The notes under the pieces: generated by a model | What the model was told of the DNA's origin: nothing | Databases searched by the model: none | Seen by the model: the letters and a program-made list of their open reading frames with translations, nothing else | Made by a program: the position numbers and the translations under genes | Assembly: GCF_010500955.1 (NCBI RefSeq) | Contig: NZ_QVMJ01000004.1 | Coordinates: 231,135-295,134, forward strand | Length of the DNA: 64,000 bases | DNA from: Bacteroides sp. 519 | GTDB lineage: Bacteria; Bacteroidota; Bacteroidia; Bacteroidales; Bacteroidaceae | Direction of reading: 5' to 3' | Shown: piece after piece, positions 44,653 through 53,693 of the stretch | How positions within the stretch are numbered: the stretch's first letter is position 1 | How the letters are laid out: each line of letters opens with the position of its first letter

Positions 44653-46020
44653 TTATTTTCCTTTCCCCGGCACAGCCACCACAAACGAACTCATATCCAT
44701 CTTACCCAGATTAAGATCGGCAGGAGTATAATCCTGTGGTGAGGCAATCATCTGATCCCAGGTGGTTTGTGCGCCAGTGTAAGCCGACTCGCGTCCCATA
44801 ATGGCAGCCATGTTAGAAACGGCAGTTTCCGAAGCCTGTTCGAGTGGTTTGTTTGTGCGGATGTGGTTTATCCAGTTTACATGCTCCAATACATAAGGGT
44901 CGTGTTGTGCAAACGATTCATCTTTTTCGTACTTCCAGATAACGTTACCGGCAAGGTCTTTAATTACGGTTTCGTTGTTAGCGGTAGACCATGAACCTTT
45001 TGTACCCTGAATAAACTCGCTCACATTGTTGGCGCATCCGTCTATCTGACGGCACATACTATGCAGGTGTATACCGTTTTCCATAACGAAATCTATGCTG
45101 AAGTTATCGTATTGGTCGCCAGTAATGCGGCGCTGACGAGAACCGAATCCTACTGCACTAACTGGTTTTAAACCGCTGAACCATGTAAACACATCAATGT
45201 TATGGCAGTGTTGCTCTACAATATGATCGCCCGATAGCCATTTCCAGTTTACCCAGTCTTTAATCATAAACTCGGCATCTGTCCAGTTCTTCTGACGTTC
45301 GCGATACCACAACATGCTTTGGTTCCAGTAAACTGCACCTCCGGTAATTTCGCCAATGGCACCATCCATAATTCTCTTGTACGATTCTACATAATTACGT
45401 TGATGATGACGTTGGGTTCCTGTTACCACCGATAGATTTTTGGTTTGGGCCATGCGTGCAGCCTGAACAATGATACGGTAACCGGCAGGGTCTACACAGA
45501 TGGGTTTTTCAAGGAAAGAGTGTTTTCCTTTTTCGGTAGCGTATTTAAAATGTATGGGGCGGAAAACAGGAGGGGTGGCTACAATAACCACATCTACTCC
45601 GCTATCAATAAGTTCTTTGTATGCGTCGAGTCCAACAAAACGTTTGTTTTCGGCAATATCTATGCCCCGTTCGTTCTTTAGTCTGCCGGCCAGGTTGTCT
45701 ACCTGCTCTTTGAAGGTATCTGCCAGGGCAACAATTGTTACACCATCGGCAGCATCGAGGAAGTTGAAGGCTGCACCCGAACCACGTCCGCCGCAACCAA
45801 TTACTCCGGCTTTTAGCTCTTTACCTGCACCTGCTTTATCAACAAGGTTAGGAATGTAATATGTTCCGGGTTCTTTTAATGGCGCATTGGCAGCACCCGG
45901 TTTTTCGCTTCCACCGCATGAGGTTAATACTGTGCTTCCACCGGTTCCTAGAACTCCGGCTGTACCGATTAGTGCAGAGCTTTTTAAGAAAGACCGTCTG
46001 CTCATTTTTTCTTTTTTCAT
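44653..46020 (-). CDS. Tat-exported Gfo/Idh/MocA family oxidoreductase
   Basis: 455 residues. Twin-arginine signal SRRSFLKSSALIGTAGVLG, with a possible lipidated Cys (TSCGG). Rossmann motif AGVIGCGGRGSGAA near residue 72, EKPICVDPAGY with the family Lys-Pro, and HNIDVFTWFSG. Probably an NAD(P)-linked oxidoreductase or glycosidase-like enzyme acting on sugars in the periplasm. It precedes the epimerase gene, separated by repeat DNA, and lies between two cytochrome-related genes. Confidence 0.88.
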   Translation of the reverse strand: MKKEKMSRRSFLKSSALIGTAGVLGTGGSTVLTSCGGSEKPGAANAPLKEPGTYYIPNLVDKAGAGKELKAGVIGCGGRGSGAAFNFLDAADGVTIVALADTFKEQVDNLAGRLKNERGIDIAENKRFVGLDAYKELIDSGVDVVIVATPPVFRPIHFKYATEKGKHSFLEKPICVDPAGYRIIVQAARMAQTKNLSVVTGTQRHHQRNYVESYKRIMDGAIGEITGGAVYWNQSMLWYRERQKNWTDAEFMIKDWVNWKWLSGDHIVEQHCHNIDVFTWFSGLKPVSAVGFGSRQRRITGDQYDNFSIDFVMENGIHLHSMCRQIDGCANNVSEFIQGTKGSWSTANNETVIKDLAGNVIWKYEKDESFAQHDPYVLEHVNWINHIRTNKPLEQASETAVSNMAAIMGRESAYTGAQTTWDQMIASPQDYTPADLNLGKMDMSSFVVAVPGKGK

Positions 46021-46068
46021 GATTTTAAATTTCCTGTTTAATGGTTAATATTTTATTTGTGGTTGTTT

Positions 46069-46341
46069 TGAAACGCAGATTAACGCAGATTAACGCGGAT
46101 TTTTTATTTCGATGCCGCATAGTGTTGTATATACACCAATCCATGCGGCATAATTTTCGATTTTACTTATTAAAGTATCCATCATAATATCAAATTAAAA
46201 ACTCTGTGTCTCTGTGCCTCTGTGTTCTAAATTAGCACATTGGCATATTGGTTTATTTTGAAACGCAGATTAACGCAGATTAACGCGGATTTTTATTAAA
46301 TTCATAATCTGCGGAAATCTGCGTTAATCCGCGTTTCAAAA
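46069..46341. repeat. Repeat cluster: two CGCAGATTAA elements, GATGCCGCAT pair, CTCTGTG arm
   Basis: A direct copy of an arm starting GAAACGCAGATTAACGCAG occurs at 46069-46102 and again at 46257-46291, where it pairs with 46306-46341. Between them, GATGCCGCAT 46111-46120 and ATGCGGCAT 46143-46151 form a tight inverted pair, so here the core itself is doubled. CTCTGTGTCTCTGTG units lie at 46201-46228. The whole 327-bp gap between the oxidoreductase and cytochrome genes is repeat DNA; no gene was seen. Confidence 0.8.
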
Positions 46342-46347
46342 AAAGTA

Positions 46348-47901
46348 TTACTCTTCGCAAACCACCCTAAACCCAATGCCCCTTATATCCGAGTACCACC
46401 AGATACTCTTTGGTTGTTGCGGGTCGGTTTTTAGCCAGGCATCGTGTTCGGTATGGCTGCGGGCGGCACAACGCAGGTCGGCAGCATCCGATGTGTAGTT
46501 ACCACCACGTACTACCCACTCGGTACCTTCGGTAACAAGCGGATTGGTTACGTTTTCGCCTCCTTTAGTGTAGGCATCGGCACTATATTTATCGGCACAG
46601 TATTCCATTACGTTTCCAAGCATGTTTTTCAGTCCAAACGGATTGGCTTGTACTTCGGTAGGTTGCTGTGTGCGGTTTTTGCTGTTCTTTTTGTAGATCA
46701 CATAATCCGAAATCACCTCTGTATCGGCATTGAAGAATTTACGCCAGAAACCCTCGTCGGAGAATTTCTTGGGGTTACCCTCGAAGAAGTAAGGCGTCTC
46801 TGTTCCGCCGCGTGCGGCATATTCCCATTCGGCCTCGGTTGGTAAGCGGTATTTCTTTCCGGTTTTCTTCGATATCCATTGGCAGAATGTTTCGGCAGCG
46901 TAGTGCGTCATGGTTATAGCCGGACGGTTGCCGCCACCCCATCCCTGATCGGGAAATCCAAACGGAGGTGTAGGACCTGTTACCACATCTACATCGGGGT
47001 TGTTATTGTTTAGGAATACAACTTCGGGCGGGGTACGGCCTTCGCTCATGGTTTCGCGATAAAATGCCCAGTACATATCCCAGGTAACTTCGGTTTCGGC
47101 CATAAAGAAACGGTCTAGTGTAACATTGCGTACGGGCGATTCATCTTCCTTGTGGAATTTCTCTTTCTCGTTGCTACCCATCTTGAACGAACCGCCGGGA
47201 ATAGCTACCATCTTAAACGAAACCGGTGTCCCGGGTATCTGTTCGGTAAATGTTTCGAAAGCGGTTATGGGTGTAGCAGTTTTAAAGAACAAACTGGTAT
47301 CAATCTGAGCAGTAGATTCGCCGGGCAGGCCTGCCATGTGGCTATGTTGGTAATTGGGGTTGTAGTGTCCGGCATCGAGGTGGCAACTGATGCATTGCAG
47401 GTCGAGTTTTTTTTCGTTCTCTTCGTAATAGAGGTGGGCAATGATGCCATCGTCTGTAATACCTTCGGGCAGCAAATTGTGGTGACACTCTTTGCACGAT
47501 TCGTTAGGGATGTATTTTACGGCATGTTCCAGTTGCGATTTGGCTTCCCAATCAATCTCGGCACTATCTTTGGTGAGGTATCCCCATACATCTTTTACAC
47601 CCAGTTTCAGCTTGGCGGTATAGTGCGCCCATGTTTGGTTTTTAGGTGGAAGATGACAGTCGACACAGTGGGTACGGGTACCGCTGCCGTTGTTCATGTG
47701 CTTGGATAGTTTCCAACTATCTTCGACATGCGGATGTATGTGGCACGAAGCACACGACTCGTCTGTTGAATAGTAAACCGATGTTTGGTATAACAGTGCA
47801 GATAAACCTATCCCTAACACACCCCCCAGGATGAGATAAAACGATTTACGCTTATAAAACCGTTTCTTTTTTCTTTTGTTTTTATAGTAGTTTGTGGCCA
47901 T
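46348..47901 (-). CDS. Four-heme NapC/NirT-type cytochrome c fused to a SUMF1 (formylglycine-enzyme-like) domain
   Basis: 517 residues. A basic N-terminus, then one membrane helix (YLILGGVLGIGLSALLY), then four CXXCH sites at residues 50-54, 79-83, 136-140 and 170-174. Residues 1-200 fit NapC/NrfH quinol dehydrogenases. From about 229 the protein is a SUMF1 domain: AIPGGSFKMGSN, RLPTEAEWEYAARGG, GNVMEYCADKY, VVRGGNYTSDA and GIGFRVV. It passes electrons from menaquinol to an unknown periplasmic partner; no NrfA or NapA is in the window. The SUMF1 part may bind a partner rather than act on sulfatases. Confidence 0.88.
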   Translation of the reverse strand: MATNYYKNKRKKKRFYKRKSFYLILGGVLGIGLSALLYQTSVYYSTDESCASCHIHPHVEDSWKLSKHMNNGSGTRTHCVDCHLPPKNQTWAHYTAKLKLGVKDVWGYLTKDSAEIDWEAKSQLEHAVKYIPNESCKECHHNLLPEGITDDGIIAHLYYEENEKKLDLQCISCHLDAGHYNPNYQHSHMAGLPGESTAQIDTSLFFKTATPITAFETFTEQIPGTPVSFKMVAIPGGSFKMGSNEKEKFHKEDESPVRNVTLDRFFMAETEVTWDMYWAFYRETMSEGRTPPEVVFLNNNNPDVDVVTGPTPPFGFPDQGWGGGNRPAITMTHYAAETFCQWISKKTGKKYRLPTEAEWEYAARGGTETPYFFEGNPKKFSDEGFWRKFFNADTEVISDYVIYKKNSKNRTQQPTEVQANPFGLKNMLGNVMEYCADKYSADAYTKGGENVTNPLVTEGTEWVVRGGNYTSDAADLRCAARSHTEHDAWLKTDPQQPKSIWWYSDIRGIGFRVVCEE

Positions 47902-47905
47902 ATTT

Positions 47906-47997
<92 letters not shown>

Positions 47998-49563
47998 TCA
48001 TTCATGTGGGTAATCTATCGTATAATGCAGCCCCCGGCTTTCTTTTCGTTCAATAGCCTGGCGCATAATGAGGTATCCGGTATTGATTACGTTTCGGAGT
48101 TCGCAGATATCGCGCGAAACGAAGCTGCGTTTAAAGAGGCTTTCTGTTTCTTCGTAAATAATATCTAAACGGTCCCAAGCCCTTTTTAAACGAAGATCGG
48201 AGCGCACAATGCCCACATAAGCACTCATTATCTGGTTAACCTCTTTCATGCTTTGGGTAATGAGTATCATCTCTTCGGGCGAGGTGGTTCCTTCATCGTT
48301 CCACTTGGGTATTGCCTCGTTATAATTGTAGCTGTTTATTACGTTCAAACTGTGTTTGGCGGCAGCATCGGCATAAACCACGGCCTCGATAAGCGAGTTC
48401 GATGCCAACCGATTACCCCCATGCAATCCCGTACAGGCACACTCGCCAACGGCGTACAGCCGCTCGATGGACGATTGTGCATCATCATCAACCAATATAC
48501 CACCACAAAGGTAATGGGCGGCAGGTGCAACAGGAATATAATCTTTGGTGATATCAACGCCCAGACTCAGGCATTTTTCGTAAATGTTGGGGAAGTGCGC
48601 TTTGGTTTCTTCGGCATCTTTGTGTGTAACATCAAGATACACATGGTCGTCGCCACGGTTTTTCATCTCATTGTCTATGGCCCGTGCAACAATATCGCGC
48701 GGTGCCAACGACAAGCGTTCATCGTACTTCTGCATAAACTCCTTGCCATCCATGGTACGCAACACAGCCCCATATCCGCGCATGGCTTCGGTTATAAGGA
48801 ACGACGGCCTATCGCCCGGATGGTAAAATGCCGTAGGATGAAATTGCACAAACTCCATATCCTTTACCGTTCCTTTGGCGCGGTAAACCATGGCAATACC
48901 ATCGCCTGTGGCCACCAGTGGGTTGGTGGTGGTTTGGTACACAGCCCCAATACCGCCCGTAGCCATCAGGGTTATTTTGGCCAGAAACGTATCTACCTTA
49001 CCCGTGTTCGAATCGAGTATATACGCGCCATAGCACTGTATATCGGGCGTTTGGCGGGTTATTGTTTTGCCCAGGTGGTGTTGGGTAAGTATTTCAACAG
49101 CAAAATGGTTTTCAAATATCTCTATATTAGGATGCTTTTTTACGGCTTTAATAAGGCTATCTTGTATCTCGGCCCCGGTACTATCCTTATGGTGCAGGAT
49201 GCGGAACTCGGAGTGGCCCCCTTCTTTGTGCAGGTCGAACTCGCCTTTCTCGTTTTTGTCGAAGTCAACCCCCCAGCTAATAAGCTCTTCAATTTGCTCG
49301 GGTGCTTCGCGAACCACCTTTTCAACAGCAGCCCTGTCGCTTAACCAATCGCCGGCAATCATGGTGTCTTCGATATGCTTCTCGAAGTTATCGACCAGCG
49401 TGTTGGTTACCGAGGCTATGCCCCCTTGTGCAAAATATGTGTTGGCTTCTTCGAGCTCTGTTTTGCAGATAAGTGCTACACGGCCTTTACCAGCCACTTT
49501 CAAGGCAAAACTCATACCGGCTATGCCCGAGCCTATAACGAGAAAATCGAATTTCTTTATCAT
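47998..49563 (-). CDS. nadB: L-aspartate oxidase
   Basis: 521 residues. FAD-binding motif FLVIGSGIAGMSFALKVAGK at the N-terminus, ANTYFAQGGIASV, MATGGIGAVYQTTTNP, FVQFHPTAFYHPG, and HYLCGGILVDDDAQSSIERL, then GLHGGNRLASNSLIEAVVY. The substrate-binding Arg and His residues of the fumarate reductase/aspartate oxidase family are in these segments; the C-terminal helical domain is complete. It oxidises L-aspartate to iminoaspartate for NAD synthesis. No nadA or nadC is in the window. Confidence 0.95.
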   Translation of the reverse strand: MIKKFDFLVIGSGIAGMSFALKVAGKGRVALICKTELEEANTYFAQGGIASVTNTLVDNFEKHIEDTMIAGDWLSDRAAVEKVVREAPEQIEELISWGVDFDKNEKGEFDLHKEGGHSEFRILHHKDSTGAEIQDSLIKAVKKHPNIEIFENHFAVEILTQHHLGKTITRQTPDIQCYGAYILDSNTGKVDTFLAKITLMATGGIGAVYQTTTNPLVATGDGIAMVYRAKGTVKDMEFVQFHPTAFYHPGDRPSFLITEAMRGYGAVLRTMDGKEFMQKYDERLSLAPRDIVARAIDNEMKNRGDDHVYLDVTHKDAEETKAHFPNIYEKCLSLGVDITKDYIPVAPAAHYLCGGILVDDDAQSSIERLYAVGECACTGLHGGNRLASNSLIEAVVYADAAAKHSLNVINSYNYNEAIPKWNDEGTTSPEEMILITQSMKEVNQIMSAYVGIVRSDLRLKRAWDRLDIIYEETESLFKRSFVSRDICELRNVINTGYLIMRQAIERKESRGLHYTIDYPHE

Positions 49564-49600
49564 GATTCACGAAAAACTATAATGCCCACAAAGTTATAAA

Positions 49601-50395
49601 TTATTTCCTTATTCCTATCTTTCCTTTTACCTCTTCTAGCTGTTCTTGTAAATCATCAAATTTCTTTTCCAGGTTATCCAGTTTTTTGTAATACGTTTCT
49701 TGTATATTCGGCATTTTAGCAGTGAAATACCACTCGGCTCGCAATATAGTATGTAACTCATCTTGATAAATGTTGAAGTTAGGATAAGTACCCTTATCGG
49801 CATTGTCGGACATGCAGACAATAAATCCCCGCTCGCGCAAACGGTTTTTAAGACGTTTTACGTAGGCCGAACCTTCGACTGTACTAATTACATACACATG
49901 GTTGTCGACAATGTCCTGCCACTCGCCACGATCTAATAAACGTACAACCAGATAGCCCGAGTCTAACATTGTTGGCGCCATACTTTCGCCCCGCACGCGG
50001 ATGCAAAGGTAGGTAGCCCCCCGGCGTATCATGCTATAGGGCATCTCTATCGTGTCTTCTATCTCTAGGTGGTTAGAGTTTTCGTATCCCACAGCTCCTG
50101 CAGCAGCGCCTATATCTACAATGGGGATCGAAACCGTATCTTCGCCATATTTATTTACAGATTTATCGTCGCCCATCATAGGGCCTTTGCCCGATAACAA
50201 CCAGGCATCATTTATACCCAGAGATTTTACCATCTTCTCAAGCACATCTTGCTTAGGCAATACCCCCTTGTTAATGTAGCCGCGAATATTGCCTTCGCTG
50301 CTTCCTACCAGTGCGGCAAACGTTGTATTTCTTCCGTTTCCGAACTCTTTTACTAAAATAGCAATGCGTTCGCTTATTGATTCGGGATTTTCCAT
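49601..50395 (-). CDS. HTH/S24 LexA-like repressor (phage or mobile-element type)
   Basis: 264 residues. N-terminal HTH (TTFAALVGSSEGNIRGYINK) about 20-60, then IGAAAGAVGY with a possible Ala-Gly self-cleavage site at 99/100, and an S24 domain with Ser138 in RGESMAPTML and Lys180 in AYVKRLK. The last 30 residues are a coiled coil (LDNLEKKFDDLQEQLEEVKG). Role: a repressor inactivated by RecA-stimulated self-cleavage, controlling the divergent accessory genes. It marks the left end of the accessory module. Confidence 0.88.
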   Translation of the reverse strand: MENPESISERIAILVKEFGNGRNTTFAALVGSSEGNIRGYINKGVLPKQDVLEKMVKSLGINDAWLLSGKGPMMGDDKSVNKYGEDTVSIPIVDIGAAAGAVGYENSNHLEIEDTIEMPYSMIRRGATYLCIRVRGESMAPTMLDSGYLVVRLLDRGEWQDIVDNHVYVISTVEGSAYVKRLKNRLRERGFIVCMSDNADKGTYPNFNIYQDELHTILRAEWYFTAKMPNIQETYYKKLDNLEKKFDDLQEQLEEVKGKIGIRK

Positions 50396-50421
50396 AATTA
50401 ATTTTAGTGTTGTTGAAAAAT

Positions 50422-50550
50422 AAACGCGAAATCTCTTGCATCATAATAAACTTAATTACGATATTTGCAGCGAGAGATTTGTTGAACTCAGGAACAAATA
50501 TAGGGATTATTCTTTGATATATCCTAAATTAGTTCTATAAAAAACGCGAA
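50422..50550. promoter_or_regulatory. Divergent control region with candidate operators
   Basis: The 196-bp gap between the repressor and the DUF4373 gene holds an inverted pair AAATCTCT 50429-50436 / AGAGATTT 50473-50480 and a direct repeat AAACGCGAA at 50422-50430 and 50542-50550. A GATATTTG box (one mismatch from TAnnTTTG) at 50459-50466 with TTGC about 20 bp upstream lies between the inverted arms. Binding by the S24 repressor is an inference. Confidence 0.45.
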
Positions 50551-50591
50551 AACAATAAAAATAATCGAATTTACAAACTAATTAAACTAGA

Positions 50592-51554
50592 ATGATGATG
50601 AAAACAAGAACTTATCTTCCTATCGAGACCGATATTTTAAACGATGATCGCATGGGCGCATTGGTTAACAACATGGGTGTGGCCGGTTATGGCATTTATA
50701 TGATTTTATTAGTTGAACTGCGCAATCACAAAGATTACTGCTTTGGTAGCGAATCGCTGAAGATAATTATGCGCAAATACAACATAAAACGAGCCAAAAT
50801 GGAAGCTGTTTTGTACGATTACGATCTCTTTACGATCGACCAAACGGAAAATGGCAGTCTGCTTATTACTTCTGATTATGTTACACGGGTTATGCGTAAT
50901 TACAATGATGCAATAGCTAAACGCAGCATAGCCGGAAAGAAAAACGCAGACAAACGCTGGCAGAAAGAAAATGGTAATACCATGGCAACAGAACAGAACA
51001 AAACAGAACAGAACAAAACAGAACAAAACAAAACATCAGAAAAAACAGAAAAAAAAGAAACTGCTGCTGTTGCTGCTGCTGATATTGATATTGCTGCTGT
51101 TTATGGAAACGAAATCGCCCTTGTTGATTTCAAGAAGCAACACATCGGCTGGGAAGAATATCTGATAGAGGCACTGAACGATCGTACCTGGATGGAGCTT
51201 CAGGCTAAACACTCGGGATTGGGAATGCGGTTCGTAAAGTACGAAAACGACATTGTACGCATGTTTATGGACCATGTGTTAACCCACGGCAAAGAGTATG
51301 GATTGCACTCGGTGGGCGAAGTAAAATACTACTTTGCCAACTTTGTGAGGCAGGCAACCGCCACCAACAAACGCATTACCGACGAACTGGACAGAATTGA
51401 ACTGGACGAAAAAACAAACAGCCAATACCGGTTCGAAGATATTGATCCCACAACCGGAACCCGAACATACTACGGCAAACCAATCCCAGCCGAAGCACCA
51501 CCCCGACCCAATAACAACGCCATCTGGATAGAAGAAGTGCAACAGTGGATGTAG
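50592..51554 (+). CDS. DUF4373 (Lin1244/Lin1753-like) replication-associated protein
   Basis: 320 residues. The N-terminal 100 residues (YLPIETDILNDDRMGALVNN, GVAGYGIYMILLVELRNHKD, DYDLFTIDQTENGSL) match the DUF4373 domain found in phage and mobile-element replication proteins. A low-complexity linker follows, TEQNKTEQNKTEQNKTSEKT and an Ala-rich run, encoded by near-identical short repeats likely to vary by slippage. A C-terminal helical domain (ALNDRTWMELQAKHSGLGMR) completes it. A DnaA/DnaD-like loader role is suggested by position before a primase-helicase. Confidence 0.8.
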   Translation: MMMKTRTYLPIETDILNDDRMGALVNNMGVAGYGIYMILLVELRNHKDYCFGSESLKIIMRKYNIKRAKMEAVLYDYDLFTIDQTENGSLLITSDYVTRVMRNYNDAIAKRSIAGKKNADKRWQKENGNTMATEQNKTEQNKTEQNKTSEKTEKKETAAVAAADIDIAAVYGNEIALVDFKKQHIGWEEYLIEALNDRTWMELQAKHSGLGMRFVKYENDIVRMFMDHVLTHGKEYGLHSVGEVKYYFANFVRQATATNKRITDELDRIELDEKTNSQYRFEDIDPTTGTRTYYGKPIPAEAPPRPNNNAIWIEEVQQWM

Positions 51555-51589
51555 GGAATTGAAAATTGAGAATTGAGAATTTTGGGGGA

Positions 51590-51704
51590 AGGTATATAGC
51601 ATTGGCTCACGGAGGTATATAGCATTGACCATCGGAGGTATATAGCAACAGGGTGCTGGGCTATATAGCATTGGGGTTCGGTCTATATAGCATTGGGCCT
51701 CAGG
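51590..51704. repeat. Tandem array of TATATAGCA units, about 22-23 bp period
   Basis: Five units start at 51590, 51613, 51636, 51661 and 51683. Each contains TATATAGCA with a variable tail. The first three begin AGG and the last two begin C, making CTATATAG palindromic. Between the DUF4373 and primase-helicase genes; could be an origin-like or promoter element. Confidence 0.8.
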
Positions 51705-51721
51705 AAATCCAGAAGAGTTAT

Positions 51722-51844
51722 CCGGGTGATAAATCATCCCGGCAAACTATCAGGCTGATAAATCAGCCACTAGACTTTGTGATTGATTTAGTCTAAAGGC
51801 TGATTTATCAGCCGGATCATTTGCCGGGAGCATTTATGCCCCGG
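51722..51844. repeat. Series of hairpins with GATAAATC centres
   Basis: CCGGGTGATAAATCATCCCGG at 51722-51742 in the sense of arms CCGGG/CCCGG; GGCTGAT-AA-ATCAGCC at 51753-51768 and its complement at 51798-51813, so the two also pair with each other; CCGGG/CCCGG around CATTTATG at 51824-51844. The 361-bp gap between genes 51554 and 51916 is almost wholly repeats; no gene seen. Confidence 0.75.
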
Positions 51845-51915
51845 ATCATGAAAATGGATGATTGATAAAAAACCAACAAACTTAAAAACTAGAAACTATA
51901 AACTCAAAAACTAAC

Positions 51916-53682
51916 ATGATTAATTTCGAAAAATACCAAATACACACAGATGGCCGTACCAGTGGCCGGATGAAGACTTTTTGCCCCGAGTGCCATGCCC
52001 AACGCAAAAACAAACGCGACAAATCACTAAGTGTTAACCTCGATACCGGACAAGTGTACTGCCACTACTGCAATTGGAAACTCAATGTGCGGTGGGAAGA
52101 GCGACCCAAACCCGAGCCCTATATTGCACCCGTTGCACAAACAGTAGTGCTTAAAACCGAACATGTGGAGTGGTTTTTGCGGCACAGAGCCATCCCCGCC
52201 AGTGTGCTTACAACAGCCGGCATAACATCGGCCGAGGAATTTATGCCGCAAACCAGGAAAAAAGAGTGGTGCATTTGCTTTAATTACTACGAGGGCAACC
52301 GACTGGTAAACACAAAATATCGCGATCTGAACAAGAATTTTAAACTGATTAGCGGAGCCGAGCTGATTCCGTATAACCTGAACGGCATTCTGAACCAACC
52401 GGAATGCATTATTACCGAAGGCGAGATAGATGCACTGTCGTTCATGGCAATCGGCCGTACGGATGTGATATCGGTGCCCGGTGGTGCCAACAACAACCTG
52501 TCGTGGATGGACAGGTTTATCGAATCGCACTTCGACGACAAGAAGGTGATTTACATCTGCACCGATACCGACCGTAAGGGTCAGCAGTTACGTAACGAGC
52601 TTCTCCGACGCCTCGGTGCCGAACGATGCCGCATTGTTGATCTGGCTCCCGCCAAGGATGCCAACGAAGTGTTAACCGCCCCACACGGCAGCGAAGCGCT
52701 GAAAGCAGCCTTGGAAAACGCACCACAAGCACCGTTAGAAGGTGTTTATACGGCCGAGGACTTGGGCGATGAGCTACGCACGTTGTTCGAGAACGGCTTG
52801 GGTAGCGGTGCCGATACGGGTTGGGAAAACCTGGACCGGATTTGCACCTTCGAACCCGGACGTATTTGTGTTGTAACCGGTATTCCAGGCTGTGGAAAGT
52901 CGGAGTTTGTCGACGAGCTGGTGCTTCGGCTTAACCTGCGGCATCATTGGCGGGCAGCATTTTTCAGTCCCGAGAATATGCCGTTGGTGTATCATCTGCA
53001 AAAGCTGGCCGAAAAAATTATAGGGAACCGGTTCTACAAGCACTCGCTTTCTGAAGTGCAGTATCAGGCAATCACCAATTATCTGCAAGAAAACATCTCG
53101 TTGATTTTGCCTAAGGAAGATTTTACGGCAGCCAACATCCTGGCCAAAGCGCGCGAGCTGGTGCACCGGCGGGGCATACGCACGTTTGTGCTCGATCCGC
53201 TAAACTGTATTGAGCACCTCATCCCCCACGGGGATACGGAAACCCAGTACCTGAATAGCTTTTTGAACGATCTGGTGAACTTTGCCCGTCGCAACCACTG
53301 CCTGGTGATTTTGGTGGCGCATCCACGAAAAATGCCGTTCGACCCCAATACCCGGCAAACAGCTGTGCCCGATATGTACGACGTCAGCGGGTCGGCCTCG
53401 TTCTACAGCAAAGCCGATTTTGGTATTGTGGTAGAGCGCGACCGTGTGAACGAGGTTACCCGCATACATGTAAAGAAAGTAAAGTTTAAACACTTGGGCG
53501 ATAAGGGGATAGCATCGTTTGTTTACAACAGCATCAACGGCCGTTTTACCGAATGCAAGGAGGTGCCCGGACGAGCGGGAGCGGGCAGCATTGAGTTTAA
53601 ACCGCAACCATTCGACTTTAATAGCTGGCTACCCAAGGAGGTGGAAATGCCGGCTTTGGATTTTGAAAGACACAATACATAA
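51916..53682 (+). CDS. Primase-helicase: zinc finger, Toprim and DnaB-like ATPase
   Basis: 588 residues. CHC2-like zinc ribbon with Cys23, Cys26, Cys49, Cys52 (FCPECH and YCHYC). Toprim domain with Glu168/Glu170 in IITEGEIDALS and Asp217/Asp219 in CTDTDRKG. RecA/DnaB-like helicase with Walker A TGIPGCGKSE (Lys328), LDPLNCIEH and LVILVAHPRKM. This is the T7 gp4-like plan (primase plus replicative helicase) of phages and mobile elements. It replicates or maintains the element. The DUF4248 gene starts 11 bp downstream. Confidence 0.9.
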   Translation: MINFEKYQIHTDGRTSGRMKTFCPECHAQRKNKRDKSLSVNLDTGQVYCHYCNWKLNVRWEERPKPEPYIAPVAQTVVLKTEHVEWFLRHRAIPASVLTTAGITSAEEFMPQTRKKEWCICFNYYEGNRLVNTKYRDLNKNFKLISGAELIPYNLNGILNQPECIITEGEIDALSFMAIGRTDVISVPGGANNNLSWMDRFIESHFDDKKVIYICTDTDRKGQQLRNELLRRLGAERCRIVDLAPAKDANEVLTAPHGSEALKAALENAPQAPLEGVYTAEDLGDELRTLFENGLGSGADTGWENLDRICTFEPGRICVVTGIPGCGKSEFVDELVLRLNLRHHWRAAFFSPENMPLVYHLQKLAEKIIGNRFYKHSLSEVQYQAITNYLQENISLILPKEDFTAANILAKARELVHRRGIRTFVLDPLNCIEHLIPHGDTETQYLNSFLNDLVNFARRNHCLVILVAHPRKMPFDPNTRQTAVPDMYDVSGSASFYSKADFGIVVERDRVNEVTRIHVKKVKFKHLGDKGIASFVYNSINGRFTECKEVPGRAGAGSIEFKPQPFDFNSWLPKEVEMPALDFERHNT

Positions 53683-53693
53683 TTGGGGAAACC

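Noticed and set aside
46348..47901. Nitrite reductase NrfHA complex
   Set aside because: Only an NrfH/NapC-like part is present. No five-heme NrfA catalytic subunit occurs in the window and the gene is fused to a SUMF1 domain.
48253..49344. 363-residue plus-strand open frame opposite nadB
   Set aside because: It lies wholly inside nadB on the other strand, has no recognisable domain and mirrors nadB codon pattern; a shadow frame.
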